A stretch of 11,864 nt of DNA from DASUPK01 sp033856335 (GTDB lineage: Bacteria > Actinomycetota > Thermoleophilia > Solirubrobacterales > 70-9). The translations under genes and the position numbers were made by a program. The stretch spans positions 1 through 11,864 of the forward strand of contig JAWVFG010000145.1 in assembly GCA_033856335.1 (NCBI GenBank), given 5' to 3'. Every line of letters starts with the position of its first letter. The stretch's first letter is position 1. The notes under the pieces are model-generated. The model was given only the letters and a program-made list of their open reading frames with translations. It was not told where the DNA came from and ran no database searches. Positions 1 through 5,600 of this stretch are shown in pieces.

Positions 1-966
1 GGAGAGCTCAAGCTCGGCAAGCTCGAGATCGGCACCACCCGTCGAGGGATCGGGCCCGCCTACTCCGACAAGGCCGCCCGGCTCGGGATCAGGGTGCAGG
101 ACCTGCTCGACGGGAAGATCCTCCGCAAGAAGATCATGACCGCGATGGAGCCCAAGCAGCAGATGCTGCGGCCCTTCGCGAAGGACCCCGAGCTCGACCT
201 CCACACGATGGTCGAGACCTACCTCACCTACGGCCACCGCCTGGAGCCGTACATCGCCGACACGGCGAAGCTCTGCTGGGAGGCGCTCGACAACGACCGA
301 ACGGTGCTCTTCGAGGGCGCCCAGGGCACGATGCTCGACCTCGACCACGGGACCTATCCCTTCGTCACCTCGTCAAACCCGGTGGCGGGCGCAGCCTGCA
401 TCGGGGCCGGCGTCGGCCCACGCGACATCGACGAGGTCTGGGGAATCGCCAAGGCCTACGCGACGCGTGTGGGCGCGGGCCCGTTCCCGACTGAGCTCGA
501 CGACGACCTCGGCGACCTGCTCCGCGAACGCGGCGGGGAGATGGGGACCACCACCGGGCGGCCACGGCGCTGCGGCTGGCTCGACCTGGTGGCGCTGCGC
601 TACGCGGTCAGGCTGAACACCATGACCGCCCTCGCCGTCACCAAGCTCGACGTGCTCTCCGGGATCGATCCCCTGCGCGTCTGCGTCCGCTACCGGCATC
701 CTGAGGGCGCCGTCTTCGACGAGTTCCCATACCACCAGTCGATCATCCACACGGCCGAGCCCGAGTACGAGGAGCTACCCGGCTTCGAGGGCGACATCGG
801 CGAGTGCCGCCGCGAGGAGGACCTGCCGGCTGAGGCCCGCGACTACCTCGCCGCGATCTCAGACCACATGGGGATTCCGGTCCGGCTCGTCGGGGTTGGC
901 CCGGGCCGCGACCAGGTGATCTGGATGGGCAAGGAGGCCGAGCCGCGCCTCCGGGCCGCGGCTTAG
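1..966 (+). CDS. purA: Adenylosuccinate synthetase, 3' part (5' end outside window)
   Basis: Adenylosuccinate synthetase joins IMP and aspartate using GTP, the first committed step from IMP to AMP, in the cytosol. The reading frame is open from base 1, giving 321 residues. Family members have about 430, so roughly the first 110 residues, including the GDEGKGK nucleotide loop, are missing. Visible hallmarks in order are GTTRRGIGPAYSDKAAR near the new N-terminus, EGAQGTMLDLDHGTYPFVTSS around residues 109-129, the TTGRPRRCGWLDLVALR segment, the guanine-recognising TKLDVLSG, and a C-terminal VGVGPGRDQVI. A GTG at base 94 is an internal valine, not a start. The gene converges on the membrane protein that ends at 1061, and its stop codon is part of an inverted repeat. 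Identity is clear from several independent motifs. Confidence 0.97.
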   Translation, partial: GELKLGKLEIGTTRRGIGPAYSDKAARLGIRVQDLLDGKILRKKIMTAMEPKQQMLRPFAKDPELDLHTMVETYLTYGHRLEPYIADTAKLCWEALDNDRTVLFEGAQGTMLDLDHGTYPFVTSSNPVAGAACIGAGVGPRDIDEVWGIAKAYATRVGAGPFPTELDDDLGDLLRERGGEMGTTTGRPRRCGWLDLVALRYAVRLNTMTALAVTKLDVLSGIDPLRVCVRYRHPEGAVFDEFPYHQSIIHTAEPEYEELPGFEGDIGECRREEDLPAEARDYLAAISDHMGIPVRLVGVGPGRDQVIWMGKEAEPRLRAAA

Positions 967-1042
967 CGGCTGCAAGGCCGCTGACTTCAGGAGCGGAGGG
1001 CAAAGCCCGTAGCGACTTAGGCGGGGCGGCCGCTGCAGCCGC
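966..1042. repeat. Imperfect long inverted repeat between convergent genes; possible terminator
   Basis: The left arm is 966-981 (GCGGCTGCAAGGCCGC) and the right arm 1026-1042 (GCGGCCGCTGCAGCCGC). They are reverse complements except for one small mismatch/indel. Each arm also folds on itself: AGCGGC/GCCGCT at 965-970 and 977-982, and GCGGC/GCCGC at 1026-1030 and 1038-1042. The centre holds GGGCAAAGCCC (998-1008). It lies between two convergent genes, so a bidirectional transcription end is plausible, but there is no T-run. A dispersed palindromic element is the alternative. Confidence 0.45.
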
Positions 1043-1060
1043 GACCTGATGGCGAAGCCA

Positions 1061-1789
1061 TTAACTCAACGCCCCCACAGATCTCATCCCATGATCGCCC
1101 AGGTTGGGGATCACTCCCTCCTGGACGCCCCTCACCTCTCCGCGGCGCAGCATCCGCAGGCCGAGGATCGTCGCCGCCAGGGTGGCGGTCACCCCAAGGC
1201 TGACCTGGACGCTGAGCAGTCCCTGCCGCGTCCAGTAGACGTCGCGCAGGTCGAGCAGCAGCGCAGCCTCGTCCATCGTCAGGCCCATGCCGACTCCGAA
1301 TGGGAGGGAGAGCGCCGACTCCACCCGCTCGTTGCCGGTGGTAAGGGCCCCGACCCCCGATCCGAAGGCCAGCACGATCCCGGGGATGAAGTGGTGAATG
1401 TGGCGCCCGCTGATCTTGACATTGCCCGCCGGCCACCAGCCGTGCCGGATTCCCCAGGTCGACAGCCGGGCGACCGTGAACGCGCCCAGGAAGCCCTGCA
1501 GGATGTTGAAGAGCACGGTCTCGTGGTGAGGCGTCGCGATGATCCCGCGGCGGGCAACCGCGAGCGTGTCTCGGGTCGCGTAGCCGGCGGCGTCGACGAG
1601 ATTCTCCGGCGTCTCGGCCTCCCTGCTCACGCGCCGGCGCCGGGCCATCCGCAGCAGTTCGCCGGCGACCAGGGTCCCGAGCGAGCCCGCCGTGAACACG
1701 GCCAGGCCGACGGTGATCCGCTCCGCTTTGCGCTCGCCCGCGCGCGCCGCCAGGCGCCGTCGCTTCCTTCTGCCGGTCGGCATCCTCAT
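1061..1789 (-). CDS. Multi-pass integral membrane protein of unknown function with an HIHHF motif
   Basis: The 242-residue protein begins with a strongly basic stretch (residues 1-22, many Arg/Lys). About five hydrophobic segments follow, near 26-48, 92-112, 134-150, 160-180 and 191-213, so it is an inner-membrane protein. The most distinctive part is residues 122-137, containing RHIHHFIPG, followed by NERVESALSLPFG and MDEAALLLDLRDVYW around 172-186. The His cluster with nearby Glu/Asp at membrane borders could bind metal or protons, but that is speculation. I do not recognise the family. The start at ATG 1787-1789 has no Shine-Dalgarno. A TAGCAT box lies nine bases upstream, so the transcript may be almost leaderless. 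A second in-frame ATG lies six bases further in. The gene is convergent with purA and divergent from the 1914-2312 region. Confidence 0.85.
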   Translation of the reverse strand: MRMPTGRRKRRRLAARAGERKAERITVGLAVFTAGSLGTLVAGELLRMARRRRVSREAETPENLVDAAGYATRDTLAVARRGIIATPHHETVLFNILQGFLGAFTVARLSTWGIRHGWWPAGNVKISGRHIHHFIPGIVLAFGSGVGALTTGNERVESALSLPFGVGMGLTMDEAALLLDLRDVYWTRQGLLSVQVSLGVTATLAATILGLRMLRRGEVRGVQEGVIPNLGDHGMRSVGALS

Positions 1790-1798
1790 GGGCTGGCC

Positions 1799-1804
1799 AT
1801 GCTA
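1799..1804 (-). promoter_or_regulatory. Candidate -10 box of the membrane protein gene
   Basis: TAGCAT on the minus strand fits the actinobacterial TAnnnT pattern. Nine bases separate it from the ATG ending at 1789, so transcription would begin about two bases before the start codon. No convincing -35 is seen. Confidence 0.35.
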
Positions 1805-1814
1805 GCCGCGCGCG

Positions 1815-1862
1815 TTTGGCAGCCCGCAAATAGGGCAGATATTTGGCGCTGTGCAGCCAAAT
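1815..1862. promoter_or_regulatory. Cluster of alternating TTTGG/CAAAT half-sites, candidate operator
   Basis: Four related half-sites alternate in orientation: TTTGGC 1815-1820, CAAATA 1827-1832, ATTTGGC 1841-1847 and GCCAAAT 1856-1862. The last two form a perfect 7-bp inverted repeat with an 8-base spacer. The second and third form a 6-bp inverted repeat (CAAATA/TATTTG) with a 7-base spacer. The cluster is locally AT-richer than its surroundings. It lies between the minus-strand membrane protein and the plus-strand genes, where a regulator could control both directions. The binding protein is unknown. Confidence 0.45.
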
Positions 1863-1900
1863 CCGTGGGAAGTACTGAGACGCCGGTCCGCCCCGCCCAA

Positions 1901-1906
1901 TAAGAT
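1901..1906 (+). promoter_or_regulatory. Candidate -10 box of the small ORF / yeaQ-family transcript
   Basis: TAAGAT fits TAnnnT. Exactly seven bases (1907-1913) separate it from ATG 1914, the same spacing as at tatA, dcd and menG in this window. No good -35 is visible. It lies downstream of the half-site cluster at 1815-1862. Confidence 0.45.
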
Positions 1907-1913
1907 TTCTCCT

Positions 1914-2009
1914 ATGCGCAGGTTGCTCTCCCCGGTCAACGTCGGTGTCAGCGCCGCCCGTCACGTGCTCTGGTATTTGAGCTACCACGCGGCGCCCCGC
2001 CAGCGCTAG
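1914..2009 (+). CDS. Possible 31-residue small protein, leaderless
   Basis: The frame runs from ATG 1914 to TAG 2009 and encodes a basic peptide, starting MRRLLSPVNVGVSAARHVLW and ending in RQR. Nearly all third codon positions are G or C (about 28 of 31), as in the real genes here, while the flanking bases are less GC-rich. There is no Shine-Dalgarno, but a TAAGAT box sits exactly seven bases before the ATG, the arrangement of a leaderless actinobacterial start. The yeaQ-family gene follows 48 bases later, so the two may share a transcript. It could be a real small protein, a leader peptide or chance. No family is recognised. Confidence 0.4.
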   Translation: MRRLLSPVNVGVSAARHVLWYLSYHAAPRQR

Positions 2010-2057
2010 CCGGCGACTCGCAAGCGAATCTCCCCCGCCAGGTAGGGTCCCGGCCGG

Positions 2058-2312
2058 ATGGGAATCATCGCCTGGATCATCCTGGGACTGTTCGCCGGAA
2101 CGATCGCGCGTGCGGTGATCCCCGGGCGGACCGAGCCGGGCGGCTGCATCGGGACCACCGCGATCGGCATCCTCGGCGCACTGATAGGCGGTTTCATCGC
2201 CAGCGCCATCGGGGTCGGCCACATCCACGACTTCTTCAACCTCGGGACCTGGCTGATCGCGATCGGCGGCTCGATCATCCTGCTGCTGATCATCCGCACG
2301 GTCGCTCGCTAG
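2058..2312 (+). CDS. GlsB/YeaQ/YmgE family (transglycosylase-associated) small membrane protein
   Basis: An 84-residue, very hydrophobic, Gly/Ile-rich protein with three predicted membrane helices, around 2-20, 32-52 and 62-82. The opening MGIIAWIILGLFAGTIAR, the PGR and GCIGTTAIGILGALIGGF stretch, and the closing GGSIILLLIIRTVAR are typical of this family. It is widespread, often stress-linked, and its molecular role is poorly defined; the 'transglycosylase-associated' name is historical. The full family length (about 80-90 residues) is present. GGTAGGG at 2041-2047 lies ten bases before the ATG and may act as ribosome binding site. TAGGGT inside it could instead be a -10 box. The stop is only 10 bases from the 3' end of the opposing tRNA-Lys. 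Confidence 0.9.
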   Translation: MGIIAWIILGLFAGTIARAVIPGRTEPGGCIGTTAIGILGALIGGFIASAIGVGHIHDFFNLGTWLIAIGGSIILLLIIRTVAR

Positions 2313-2322
2313 CGGGGGCTTA

Positions 2323-2395
2323 TGGGCCGTGCAGGGATCGAACCTGCGACCTTGAGATTAAGAGTCTCCTGCTCTACCAGCTGAGCTAACGGCCC
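2323..2395 (-). tRNA. tRNA-Lys, anticodon CTT
   Basis: The minus strand folds into a full cloverleaf: acceptor GGGCCGT/ACGGCCC, D-arm GCTC/GAGC with AGCTGGTA, anticodon loop CTCTTAA giving CTT, variable AGGTC, and T-arm GCAGG/CCTGC with loop TTCGATC. The discriminator base is A (2323). The 3' CCA is not encoded and must be added. The first anticodon-stem pair is a G-A mismatch; the remaining four pair. It follows the 2433-3293 gene by 37 bases and has its own TATAAT box in that gap. Confidence 0.97.
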
Positions 2396-2409
2396 TGGTG
2401 GAGGGCGGC

Positions 2410-2415
2410 ATTATA
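2410..2415 (-). promoter_or_regulatory. Consensus -10 box (TATAAT) of tRNA-Lys
   Basis: A perfect TATAAT on the minus strand lies 14 bases upstream of the tRNA 5' end, which would give a primary transcript with a leader of about seven bases. The -35 region falls at the end of the upstream gene and does not match consensus. Confidence 0.6.
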
Positions 2416-2432
2416 GGAAGGGTCGCGCGGCG

Positions 2433-3293
2433 CTAGAGGCCGCCGGTGCCGGCACCGCCCAGGCCGAGGCCTCCGAGCGGGTTGCCGCCACCCGGTGCAC
2501 CACCGGGCGCACCGCCGGTCGCGCCCTGGGTCTTCCGCTGCTGCGTGATGAGCTGCTTGACCGCTGCCTGGAGCTGCTGGCCTAGCTGCTGGACCGACTT
2601 GAGCTGGTTGTCGATCGTCGCGGCGTCGGCTCCCTTGACCTGCTTGGCCTTCGCGGCTGCCTGGTTGCCGCCCTGCGTGTCGCCGGCCAGGTACAGATAC
2701 TGGGCGAGCGTCGCGTAGGAGTTCGAGGTGGCCTTGTTCGGTTGTTTGTCGATCAGCACCTGTTGCGCCTGCGCGGCGGTCTTCCAATCGGTCACCGCCG
2801 AGTTGACGTCGGTGAGAGCCTCAGTGTTGCTGCTGTCGGTGCGGGCCTTCGAAAAGTCAAGGCGGGCCAGGAGGTCGAAGGTGTTGAGCGCGTAGACCGC
2901 AGCCGTCGGCTCGAGATTTCCCTTGGCCTGCTTCACGTACTTGTTCCAGGAATCGGCCGCCTCCCGGAACTGCTGCTCGCCGTCACTGGTGGGGACCCCG
3001 TTGCTGTCGGTGTTGGCGGTGCCCGCCGAGTAGTGGAGCTTCACGAGCAGCGCGAGCGTCGCGGTGTCGTGCGGGTTCGCCTGCAGCTTCTGCTCGGCGG
3101 CCTTGATGTCGCTGTCGAATGCGGTCGATGTGCTGCTGGTGCTGCCGCCCCCGAACAGGTCACTGAAGCTGAATCCGCCGCCGCCGGTGCCGACCCCGAG
3201 GAACACGAAGCTGATCGCGAAGACGATCGCCAGGCCGCCGAACACGACTCGGACCACGCGGCGGCGTCGGGGGGTCTGCAGGTCGAAGAGCAC
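2433..3293 (-). CDS. Membrane-anchored helical-repeat (TPR-like) protein with Gly-rich tail
   Basis: 286 residues. A basic N-terminus (RRRR at 9-12) and one hydrophobic helix (about 14-35) predict a single-pass protein with the bulk outside. A Gly/Ser linker (36-56) follows. Then comes a helical region (about 58-250) with TPR-like spacing, for example AEQKLQANPHDTATLALLVKLHY, EQQFREAADSWNKYVKQ and SYATLAQYLYLAGD. The last 30 residues are a Gly/Pro-rich tail with GGAPGGAPGGG. A scaffold or assembly role is possible; no enzyme motif is seen. The start is GTG 3291-3293 with no Shine-Dalgarno, but a TAGGCT box ends six bases before it. It sits 31 bases downstream of tatC and may be co-transcribed. 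The TPR assignment is by eye. Confidence 0.85.
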   Translation of the reverse strand: MLFDLQTPRRRRVVRVVFGGLAIVFAISFVFLGVGTGGGGFSFSDLFGGGSTSSTSTAFDSDIKAAEQKLQANPHDTATLALLVKLHYSAGTANTDSNGVPTSDGEQQFREAADSWNKYVKQAKGNLEPTAAVYALNTFDLLARLDFSKARTDSSNTEALTDVNSAVTDWKTAAQAQQVLIDKQPNKATSNSYATLAQYLYLAGDTQGGNQAAAKAKQVKGADAATIDNQLKSVQQLGQQLQAAVKQLITQQRKTQGATGGAPGGAPGGGNPLGGLGLGGAGTGGL

Positions 3294-3299
3294 GGCGGA

Positions 3300-3305
3300 A
3301 GCCTA
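3300..3305 (-). promoter_or_regulatory. Candidate -10 box of the TPR-like protein gene
   Basis: TAGGCT fits TAnnnT and stands six bases before the GTG start, one base less than at tatA, dcd and menG. It would give a leaderless transcript from the 31-base gap after tatC. Confidence 0.3.
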
Positions 3306-3324
3306 GATGAACCCTGATTCCGGG

Positions 3325-4110
3325 CTACGCCGCCCCGCTGGGCGGCGGCTCGGGCAGGGTGACGTCGCGGTCCACCGCCCCCTCGGGGGGCCGGCCGAAC
3401 ATCCTGGCCAGGATCACGCTGGCCTCGTAGAGCAGGAGGAGGGGCACCAGCTCGAGCAGCATGCTGACCGGGTCGGTGCCCGGCAGGAGCATCGCGACGA
3501 CGGCGAGGATGACGACCGCGTATTTGCGGTTCTCCGAGAGTTGCTCTGGAGTGACGATTCCGAGCCTGGTCACCGCGAGAATCCCGATCGGCATCTGGAA
3601 GATCAATCCCATCACCCCGAGCGTCAGGGTGAAGAAGCTGTAGTAGTCCTTCGCCCTGACCTGGATGTTGAACTGGCTGTGGTTGAAGTTCAGGAGGAAC
3701 TTGGTGGCGGCGGGCAGGACGAGGAAGTAGCCGAAGAGGACACCGGCGACGAACAGGAGGGGGACGCCCATCAGGAAGGGGACGATCACCCGCTTCTCCC
3801 TCGTGGTCAGCGCCGGCAGGATGAAGGCGTACGCCTGGTACAGGATCACCGGCAGGGAGATGACGAGGGCGGCGTAGGCCGTGATCGTCACCGTCGTGGT
3901 GAACGGCTCGGCGACGCCGAAGGTGATCGGCGTCTTGTTGCCGGGCAGCGGCGCGTTGGCGATGTCGAGCAGCCTGCTGTTCTGCCAGAAGCAGAGCGCG
4001 AAGGCCACACTGAACGCGACGACTGAGATGACGATTCGCGTACGAAGCTCGTCGAGGTGCTCGACGAGCGTAAGCCGGTCCTCGAAATCGACCGGCCGTA
4101 GCCGGGCCAT
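3325..4110 (-). CDS. tatC: Sec-independent protein translocase TatC
   Basis: TatC is the receptor of the twin-arginine translocase: with TatA it exports folded proteins that carry an RR signal. The 261-residue protein matches family length and has six hydrophobic segments. Visible motifs are the cytoplasmic N-terminal EHLDELRTR (17-25), which helps bind the signal peptide, the first external loop with AEPFTT (67-72), the LPALTTREKR loop, and the GLIFQMPIG segment. The C-terminal tail is Pro/Glu-rich. ATG 4108-4110 lies three bases after the tatA stop; AAGG inside the tatA end can serve as ribosome binding site, so the pair is co-translated. The Rieske protein encoded at 8865-9548 is a likely substrate. 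No tatB is seen, so a TatAC system or a distant tatB is implied. Confidence 0.96.
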   Translation of the reverse strand: MARLRPVDFEDRLTLVEHLDELRTRIVISVVAFSVAFALCFWQNSRLLDIANAPLPGNKTPITFGVAEPFTTTVTITAYAALVISLPVILYQAYAFILPALTTREKRVIVPFLMGVPLLFVAGVLFGYFLVLPAATKFLLNFNHSQFNIQVRAKDYYSFFTLTLGVMGLIFQMPIGILAVTRLGIVTPEQLSENRKYAVVILAVVAMLLPGTDPVSMLLELVPLLLLYEASVILARMFGRPPEGAVDRDVTLPEPPPSGAA

Positions 4111-4113
4111 TGA

Positions 4114-4410
4114 CTAGGCCTTGTTCTCGGAGACGACCTCGCCCTCGACGGGCTCCGCGGGCTCGCTCTCGGCGACGCTGGGTGCGGGCTTGACCTCGGC
4201 GGCGCTCGGCGCGGCCTGGCTCGCCTCCAGCTCGCGACGCTTCTCCTCCGGGGAATCCTGCTCTTCCTTGCTATCCCCGGAAAGGGAGCTCTTGAACTCG
4301 CGGATACCACGCCCCATCGACTGGCCGAGCTCAGGAAGACGCTTCGGCCCGAAGATGATCAGGACGATGATGAGAACGACGGCTATCTCCAGCGGTCCCA
4401 CGTTGGGCAT
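4114..4410 (-). CDS. tatA: Sec-independent protein translocase TatA
   Basis: TatA oligomers form the transient translocation site for folded RR-signal proteins recruited by TatC. The 98-residue protein has the standard layout: a short N-terminal membrane helix (about 6-20) ending in the FGP hinge (20-22), an amphipathic helix (KRLPELGQSMGRGIREFK), then an acidic Glu/Ser/Ala-rich tail. Actinobacterial TatA proteins have similar tails. TatA rather than TatB is favoured by the FGPKRLPELG sequence and the direct link to tatC. The start ATG 4408-4410 has no Shine-Dalgarno; TAACAT lies exactly seven bases upstream, so the gene is probably read from a leaderless transcript rather than only from dcd read-through. 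Confidence 0.95.
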   Translation of the reverse strand: MPNVGPLEIAVVLIIVLIIFGPKRLPELGQSMGRGIREFKSSLSGDSKEEQDSPEEKRRELEASQAAPSAAEVKPAPSVAESEPAEPVEGEVVSENKA

Positions 4411-4417
4411 CGAGCGG

Positions 4418-4423
4418 ATGTTA
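4418..4423 (-). promoter_or_regulatory. Candidate -10 box of leaderless tatA
   Basis: TAACAT on the minus strand fits TAnnnT and is followed by exactly seven bases (4417-4411), then ATG. The start site would coincide with the start codon. It lies just after a hairpin that could end dcd transcription. Confidence 0.5.
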
Positions 4424-4442
4424 GCGGCAGGGGGGAGATTCC

Positions 4443-4462
4443 CCGCCGGTCTTCCACCGGGG
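4443..4462 (-). terminator. Hairpin just after dcd, possible weak terminator
   Basis: Immediately after the dcd stop, CCCCGGT pairs with ACCGG-C-GGG across the loop GGAAG, giving seven base pairs with one bulged C. No U-tract follows, so termination would be weak. Its position before the tatA -10 box fits separation of dcd from tatAC. Confidence 0.3.
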
Positions 4463-4463
4463 C

Positions 4464-5033
4464 TTAACGCCGGTCGAAGTTGAGGTAGAAGCGGCTGGCC
4501 GTGGGCTCCGCCTGCCCCTGGTACTTGCTGCCCGCCTCCTTGGCGCCGTAGGCGTGCTCGACGGGACCGTCCATCCGCATGAAGGAGATCTGCCCGATCG
4601 GCATGCCGTGGTAGATGGTGATCGGCAGGTTGGCGAGGTTGGAGAGCTCGAGGGTGAGGTTGCCCTCGAACCCGGGATCCACGAAGCCGGCGGTCGAATG
4701 GATCACGAGACCGAGCCGCCCGAGGGAGCTCTTCCCCTCCAGGCGAGCCACCAGGTCGCTCGGCAGGGCGACCCGCTCCAGGGTCTGGCCCAGGACGAAC
4801 TCACCTGGGTGCAGGACGAACGGCTCCTCGTCCTCAACCGTCACCAGCTCCGTCAGGTTCTCCATGGGCTTCCGCACGTCGATGAACGGGTACCGCGAGT
4901 TGTTGAAGACGCGGAAGCTGCGGTCGACGCGCACGTCGACGCTGGAGGGCTGTACCAGCTCCTCGTCATAGGGGTCGAACACCAGCCTGCCGGCGGCTAT
5001 CTCCTCCTTGATCGTGCGGTCGCTGAGAACCAT
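4464..5033 (-). CDS. dcd: dCTP deaminase, probably bifunctional DCD-DUT (dUMP-forming)
   Basis: The enzyme deaminates dCTP to dUTP; bifunctional actinobacterial and archaeal forms also hydrolyse dUTP to dUMP for thymidylate synthesis. The 189 residues match the roughly 190 of the mycobacterial bifunctional enzyme. Visible motifs are QPSSVDVR (28-35), GKSSLGRLGLVIHSTAGFVD (100-119), the LTLELSN segment with the likely catalytic Glu129, and the C-terminal GSKYQGQ phosphate-binding stretch (168-174). SRFYLNF near the end also resembles mycobacterial Dcd. Bifunctionality is inferred from resemblance, not shown by one decisive residue. ATG 5031-5033 has no Shine-Dalgarno, but a TAGACT box lies exactly seven bases upstream, indicating a leaderless start. 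It diverges from the zinc-ribbon gene and heads the dcd-tatA-tatC group. Confidence 0.96.
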   Translation of the reverse strand: MVLSDRTIKEEIAAGRLVFDPYDEELVQPSSVDVRVDRSFRVFNNSRYPFIDVRKPMENLTELVTVEDEEPFVLHPGEFVLGQTLERVALPSDLVARLEGKSSLGRLGLVIHSTAGFVDPGFEGNLTLELSNLANLPITIYHGMPIGQISFMRMDGPVEHAYGAKEAGSKYQGQAEPTASRFYLNFDRR

Positions 5034-5040
5034 CGAAATC

Positions 5041-5046
5041 AGTCTA
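5041..5046 (-). promoter_or_regulatory. Candidate -10 box of leaderless dcd
   Basis: TAGACT on the minus strand fits TAnnnT and is separated from the dcd ATG by exactly seven bases (5040-5034), so transcription would start at or next to the A of the ATG. The -35 region is weak. Confidence 0.5.
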
Positions 5047-5109
5047 TTCCGGCCGCTGGCGGGCCAGAACAGCAGAAGGCGCTGGATGCGGGGTTATCCG
5101 CATTCATGG

Positions 5110-5122
5110 CGGGGATTCCCCG
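5110..5122. promoter_or_regulatory. 13-bp palindrome in the dcd / zinc-ribbon divergent region
   Basis: CGGGGATTCCCCG has perfect 6-base arms around a single central T. It lies in the 150-base divergent gap, about 77 bases from the dcd start and 68 from the chosen start of the zinc-ribbon gene. A dimeric regulator could bind it; chance or a small hairpin in a 5' leader are alternatives. Confidence 0.3.
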
Positions 5123-5189
5123 TAGGCAGGCAAGAACCTCACTTTTCGGCCTAAAGCTCACGCGCGCCGATCCCGATATGTCAAACACG

Positions 5190-5543
5190 ATGGGAGTTCC
5201 GAAGCGGACAAAGATGCAGCCCCCGATGAGCGCACTGGGCACCAAGTCCACCGAGGGCATGCACGCCTGCCCCAGCTGCTCATCCGTCCTCGTCCAGCCG
5301 GTCAACTGGCACGAGCAGGGTGACGGGCACTGGCACGTCGAGCTCCGCTGCCCCGAATGCGACTGGTGGGGCCGCCAGACCTACTCTCAGCCCGAGGTCG
5401 ACCAGTACGACGAGGAGCTCGATCGAGGCGGCCAGGAGCTGATCGAGGATCTTCGCGCTCTCACCCGGGCAAACATGGAGGACGAGGCCGATCGATTCGC
5501 CATGGCGCTGGCGAGCGACAGCATCCTCCCAGAGGACTTCTAG
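5190..5543 (+). CDS. Small zinc-ribbon protein of unknown function
   Basis: From ATG 5190 the protein has 117 residues. Two CxxC knuckles, CPSC (27-30) and CPEC (54-57), frame a 23-residue stretch rich in His and Trp, a typical zinc-ribbon. After CPECDWWG comes an acidic helical C-terminus (about 66-117). It could bind nucleic acid or a protein partner; no enzyme motif is seen. The start is uncertain: in-frame ATGs lie at 5178, 5190, 5214, 5226 and 5259. 5190 is preferred because TATGTC (5177-5182) lies exactly seven bases upstream, a near match to the leaderless pattern of this window. 5178 would add four residues. No good Shine-Dalgarno exists for any of them. The frame is open further upstream to 4554, but that part is antisense to dcd. 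The gene ends just before a strong terminator. Confidence 0.82.
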   Translation: MGVPKRTKMQPPMSALGTKSTEGMHACPSCSSVLVQPVNWHEQGDGHWHVELRCPECDWWGRQTYSQPEVDQYDEELDRGGQELIEDLRALTRANMEDEADRFAMALASDSILPEDF

Positions 5544-5572
5544 AAGGGCACTCCAAAGAGTCATCTCTCAGC

Positions 5573-5600
5573 AAACGGCGGCCCTCCGGGGCCGCCGTTT
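5573..5600. terminator. Strong bidirectional intrinsic terminator
   Basis: A perfect 12-bp stem (5573-5584 with 5589-5600) closes on the loop TCCG, a UNCG-type tetraloop with a C-G closing pair. The stem ends in AAA on one side and TTT on the other, so it works as a short U-tract in both directions. It lies 30 bases after the zinc-ribbon stop and directly abuts the stop codon of the prenyl synthase gene, ending both convergent transcripts. Confidence 0.88.

Noticed and set aside
1017..2228. A 403-codon minus-strand open frame covering the membrane protein and its upstream region
   Set aside because: It is a shifted-frame shadow in GC-rich DNA: Arg/Pro/Gly/Asp-rich without family signatures, and it runs across the real gene at 1061-1789 and a promoter region.
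2500..2535. GGTGCACC/CCGGGCGC tandem pattern as a CRISPR or minisatellite
   Set aside because: It is simply the coding of the GGAPGGAPGGG tail; there are only two or three imperfect units.
4114..4410. Calling this gene tatB
   Set aside because: The FGPKRLPELG hinge, short amphipathic helix and link to tatC fit TatA better; no TatB-specific feature is seen.
5110..5122. Reading the palindrome as an NF-kappa-B-type site
   Set aside because: The similarity to the eukaryotic site is a coincidence; the window is bacterial.
4554..5189. Upstream extension of the zinc-ribbon frame to 4554
   Set aside because: It is antisense to dcd; the zinc-ribbon protein starts after the divergent promoter region.
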